Assembly: GCA_036563505.1 (NCBI GenBank)
Contig: DATCMH010000001.1
Coordinates: 67,598-131,597, forward strand
DNA: 64,000 nt
Direction: 5' to 3'
From: DATCMH01 sp036563505
GTDB taxonomy: Bacteria > Pseudomonadota > Alphaproteobacteria > Rhizobiales > Beijerinckiaceae
Each line of letters starts with the position of its first letter. Position 1 is the stretch's first letter. The notes under the pieces were generated by a model that had not been told where the DNA came from, did not search any database, and worked only from the letters and a program-made list of their open reading frames with translations. Below are positions 62,957 to 64,000 of the stretch, piece by piece. The translations under genes and the position numbers were made by a program.

Positions 62957-63727
62957 CCTGACCCAGACGCGGAGCGCGGTCAACTCGATGAAGGCGAGGA
63001 ACGAGGCGGCAGTCTGATCGTATCGGGTTGCCACGCGCCGGAACTGCTTCAGCTTGGCGACGAGGCGCTCGACCCTGTTGCGGGTCCGATAGGCGTGTGC
63101 GTCGTGGGCTGGGGGCTCGCGCCGCCGTCGCTTGCCGGGGATGATCGGCAAGGCCCCATGCAGGAGAAGCTGCGACCTCAGATGATCGGCGTCGTAGCTG
63201 GGTCTGCGATCACGAGAGTGCGGGCGATGGCCTGCCCGTCCAGGAGTTCGGGCACAGCCATGAGGTCGTGTCGCTCGCCCCCGGTCAGGGCGAAAGCGAG
63301 CAGCAGCCCGTTCGCGTCCGCGCGGATGTGGAGCTTGGTCGAGAAGCCGCCGCCCGAGCGCCCGAGCGCGCTTCGCGGCCCCCTTTGGTTCGTCTCGCGC
63401 CTGCCGCGTGTTGATGGGCGCGGATCACGGTGGAGTCGAGCATCTGCACGCGCGTGTCGGCCAAACCGGCCTCGGTCAGGGCCGTGAACGCCGCCTCGAA
63501 CACGGCTGATCCCGCCAGCGCGCGAAGCGCCGCCAGACCGTGTTCCAGGGGCCGAACCGGTCAGGAAGTGCTCGCCACCGCGCCCCTTCGCCCGTCATCC
63601 ACAGCAGCGCGTCGAGGAAGACTCGGGTCGCGATCTTCGCGGGCTGGCCGACGCGGCCTCGCTCGGGCGGGAAGAACGGGTCCAAGACCCCCCACTCGGC
63701 ATCGCTTAACCCGTCGCCGGCCGCCAT
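62957..63727 (-). pseudogene. IS5-family transposase, broken by frameshifts
   Basis: Read from ATG 63727: MAAGDGLSDAEWGVLDPFFP, GARWRALPDRFGPWNTVWRR and FARWRDQ are the IS5-type N-terminal half. Homology then moves to another frame (FEAAFTALTEAG, LADTRVQMLDSTVIRAHQHA), which may be the normal -1 frameshift of this IS group. After that a GC duplication near 63366-63370 and a one-base loss near 63193-63197 break the frame twice more, before RSGGGFSTKLHI, ADANGLLLAFALTGGERHD, and the tail RNRVERLVAKLKQFRRVATR, YDQTAASFLAFIEL. Only a nonfunctional enzyme can be made. Confidence 0.8.
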
Positions 63728-63859
63728 GGTCGTGCTCCCGTCCTGCACGGGAAAACGGCTCCTCGCCATGCAGGTTCATATGTCCACGCGCCCTAGGTTA
63801 TCGCCACCGTGTTCGCCAGACCCGGCCCCGCTCTCTGAGACTGGGGTCCAGACGCATCG

Positions 63860-63891
63860 AAGCCCCGTCCGACTTGCGTCGAGCGGGGCTT
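63860..63891 (-). terminator. Probable terminator of the initiator tRNA
   Basis: AAGCCCCG (63860-63867) pairs perfectly with CGGGGCTT (63884-63891), with an inner stem in the loop. It lies 16 bp past the tRNA 3' end in tRNA direction. Confidence 0.5.
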
Positions 63892-63907
63892 TGTGTGTGC
63901 TGTGTTG

Positions 63908-63984
<77 letters not shown>

Positions 63985-64000
63985 GTAAAGGCGAATGGCG

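Larger units (their letters stand above)
62282..63794. mobile_element. IS5-family-like element, decayed, with inverted ends and a passenger gene
   Basis: TAGGGCGCGTGGACTTATG at the left (62280-62298) matches, in inverse, the right end (63778-63796) at 18 of 19 positions. Between them are a degraded IS5-type transposase (minus strand) and a plus-strand membrane-protein gene. A TA lies just outside each end, as a possible short target repeat. At 1.5 kb the element is larger than usual IS427-type IS (about 0.8-0.9 kb), because of the passenger. Alternatively the left end is a leftover from another copy. Confidence 0.5.

Overview
The window is GC-rich chromosomal DNA of an alphaproteobacterium, most likely of the order Hyphomicrobiales (Rhizobiales; a Methylobacteriaceae-like genome is my guess). 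This rests on the gene content (rhizobial-type phospholipid N-methyltransferase, OlsB-like acyltransferase, matAB malonate genes, paired Liv-type ABC importers), on an alphaproteobacterial-style RpoH promoter before dnaK, and on an initiator tRNA with the A:U/G:C/G:C anticodon stem. No species can be named from sequence alone.

Layout. 1-5.9 kb: the end of a hybrid histidine kinase cut by the window edge, an OlsB-like acyltransferase behind a palindrome-containing promoter, a GST-queG-SDR operon on the minus strand, and uppP. 5.9-9.8 kb: a frameshifted nucleotidyltransferase, a small Cys-rich secreted protein, endonuclease III, a DUF2244 membrane protein, an Ada-like DNA repair gene and a proline-rich exported protein. 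9.9-14 kb: dnaK-dnaJ under a probable heat-shock promoter, then pmtA. 14-28 kb: single housekeeping or catabolic genes (MFS, plsC, PHB-depolymerase-like esterase, P450, DMT exporter, TPP enzyme, amidase, hydrolase, hydroxypyruvate-isomerase-like protein, two lytic transglycosylases, a two-domain cold-shock protein).

28.6-39.8 kb is the most coherent functional block. On the minus strand it holds enoyl-CoA hydratase, 3-hydroxyacyl-CoA dehydrogenase, an IclR regulator and a complete LivKHMGF importer. Divergent from this are acyl-CoA dehydrogenase, acyl-CoA ligase and thioesterase. The set can import a carboxylic acid, activate it with CoA and run one beta-oxidation turn up to the 3-ketoacyl-CoA; no thiolase is present. 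The divergent intergenic region carries two palindromes that could be operators.

39.8-58.1 kb: two very small membrane proteins in tandem, a DeoR-type regulator, a Nudix hydrolase, a GGDEF-EAL protein, an L,D-transpeptidase, a second complete LivKHMGF importer, a MATE exporter, matA-matB for malonate use, a hydrolase and a dipeptidyl carboxypeptidase. Many intergenic gaps between 28 and 56 kb are filled with palindromic dispersed repeats, in at least three recognisable types.

58.2-64 kb looks accessory: a brnT-brnA toxin-antitoxin pair, small hypothetical genes, a second L,D-transpeptidase, an ABC transmembrane half without an ATPase, DUF3140 and DUF2945 stress-type genes, a decayed IS5-family element whose inverted ends also enclose a membrane-protein gene, and an initiator tRNA-Met. 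I found no clearly new defence or biosynthetic system. The best leads are the IclR-linked catabolic block, the passenger-bearing IS, the G-tract frameshift in the nucleotidyltransferase, and several unrecognised small genes.
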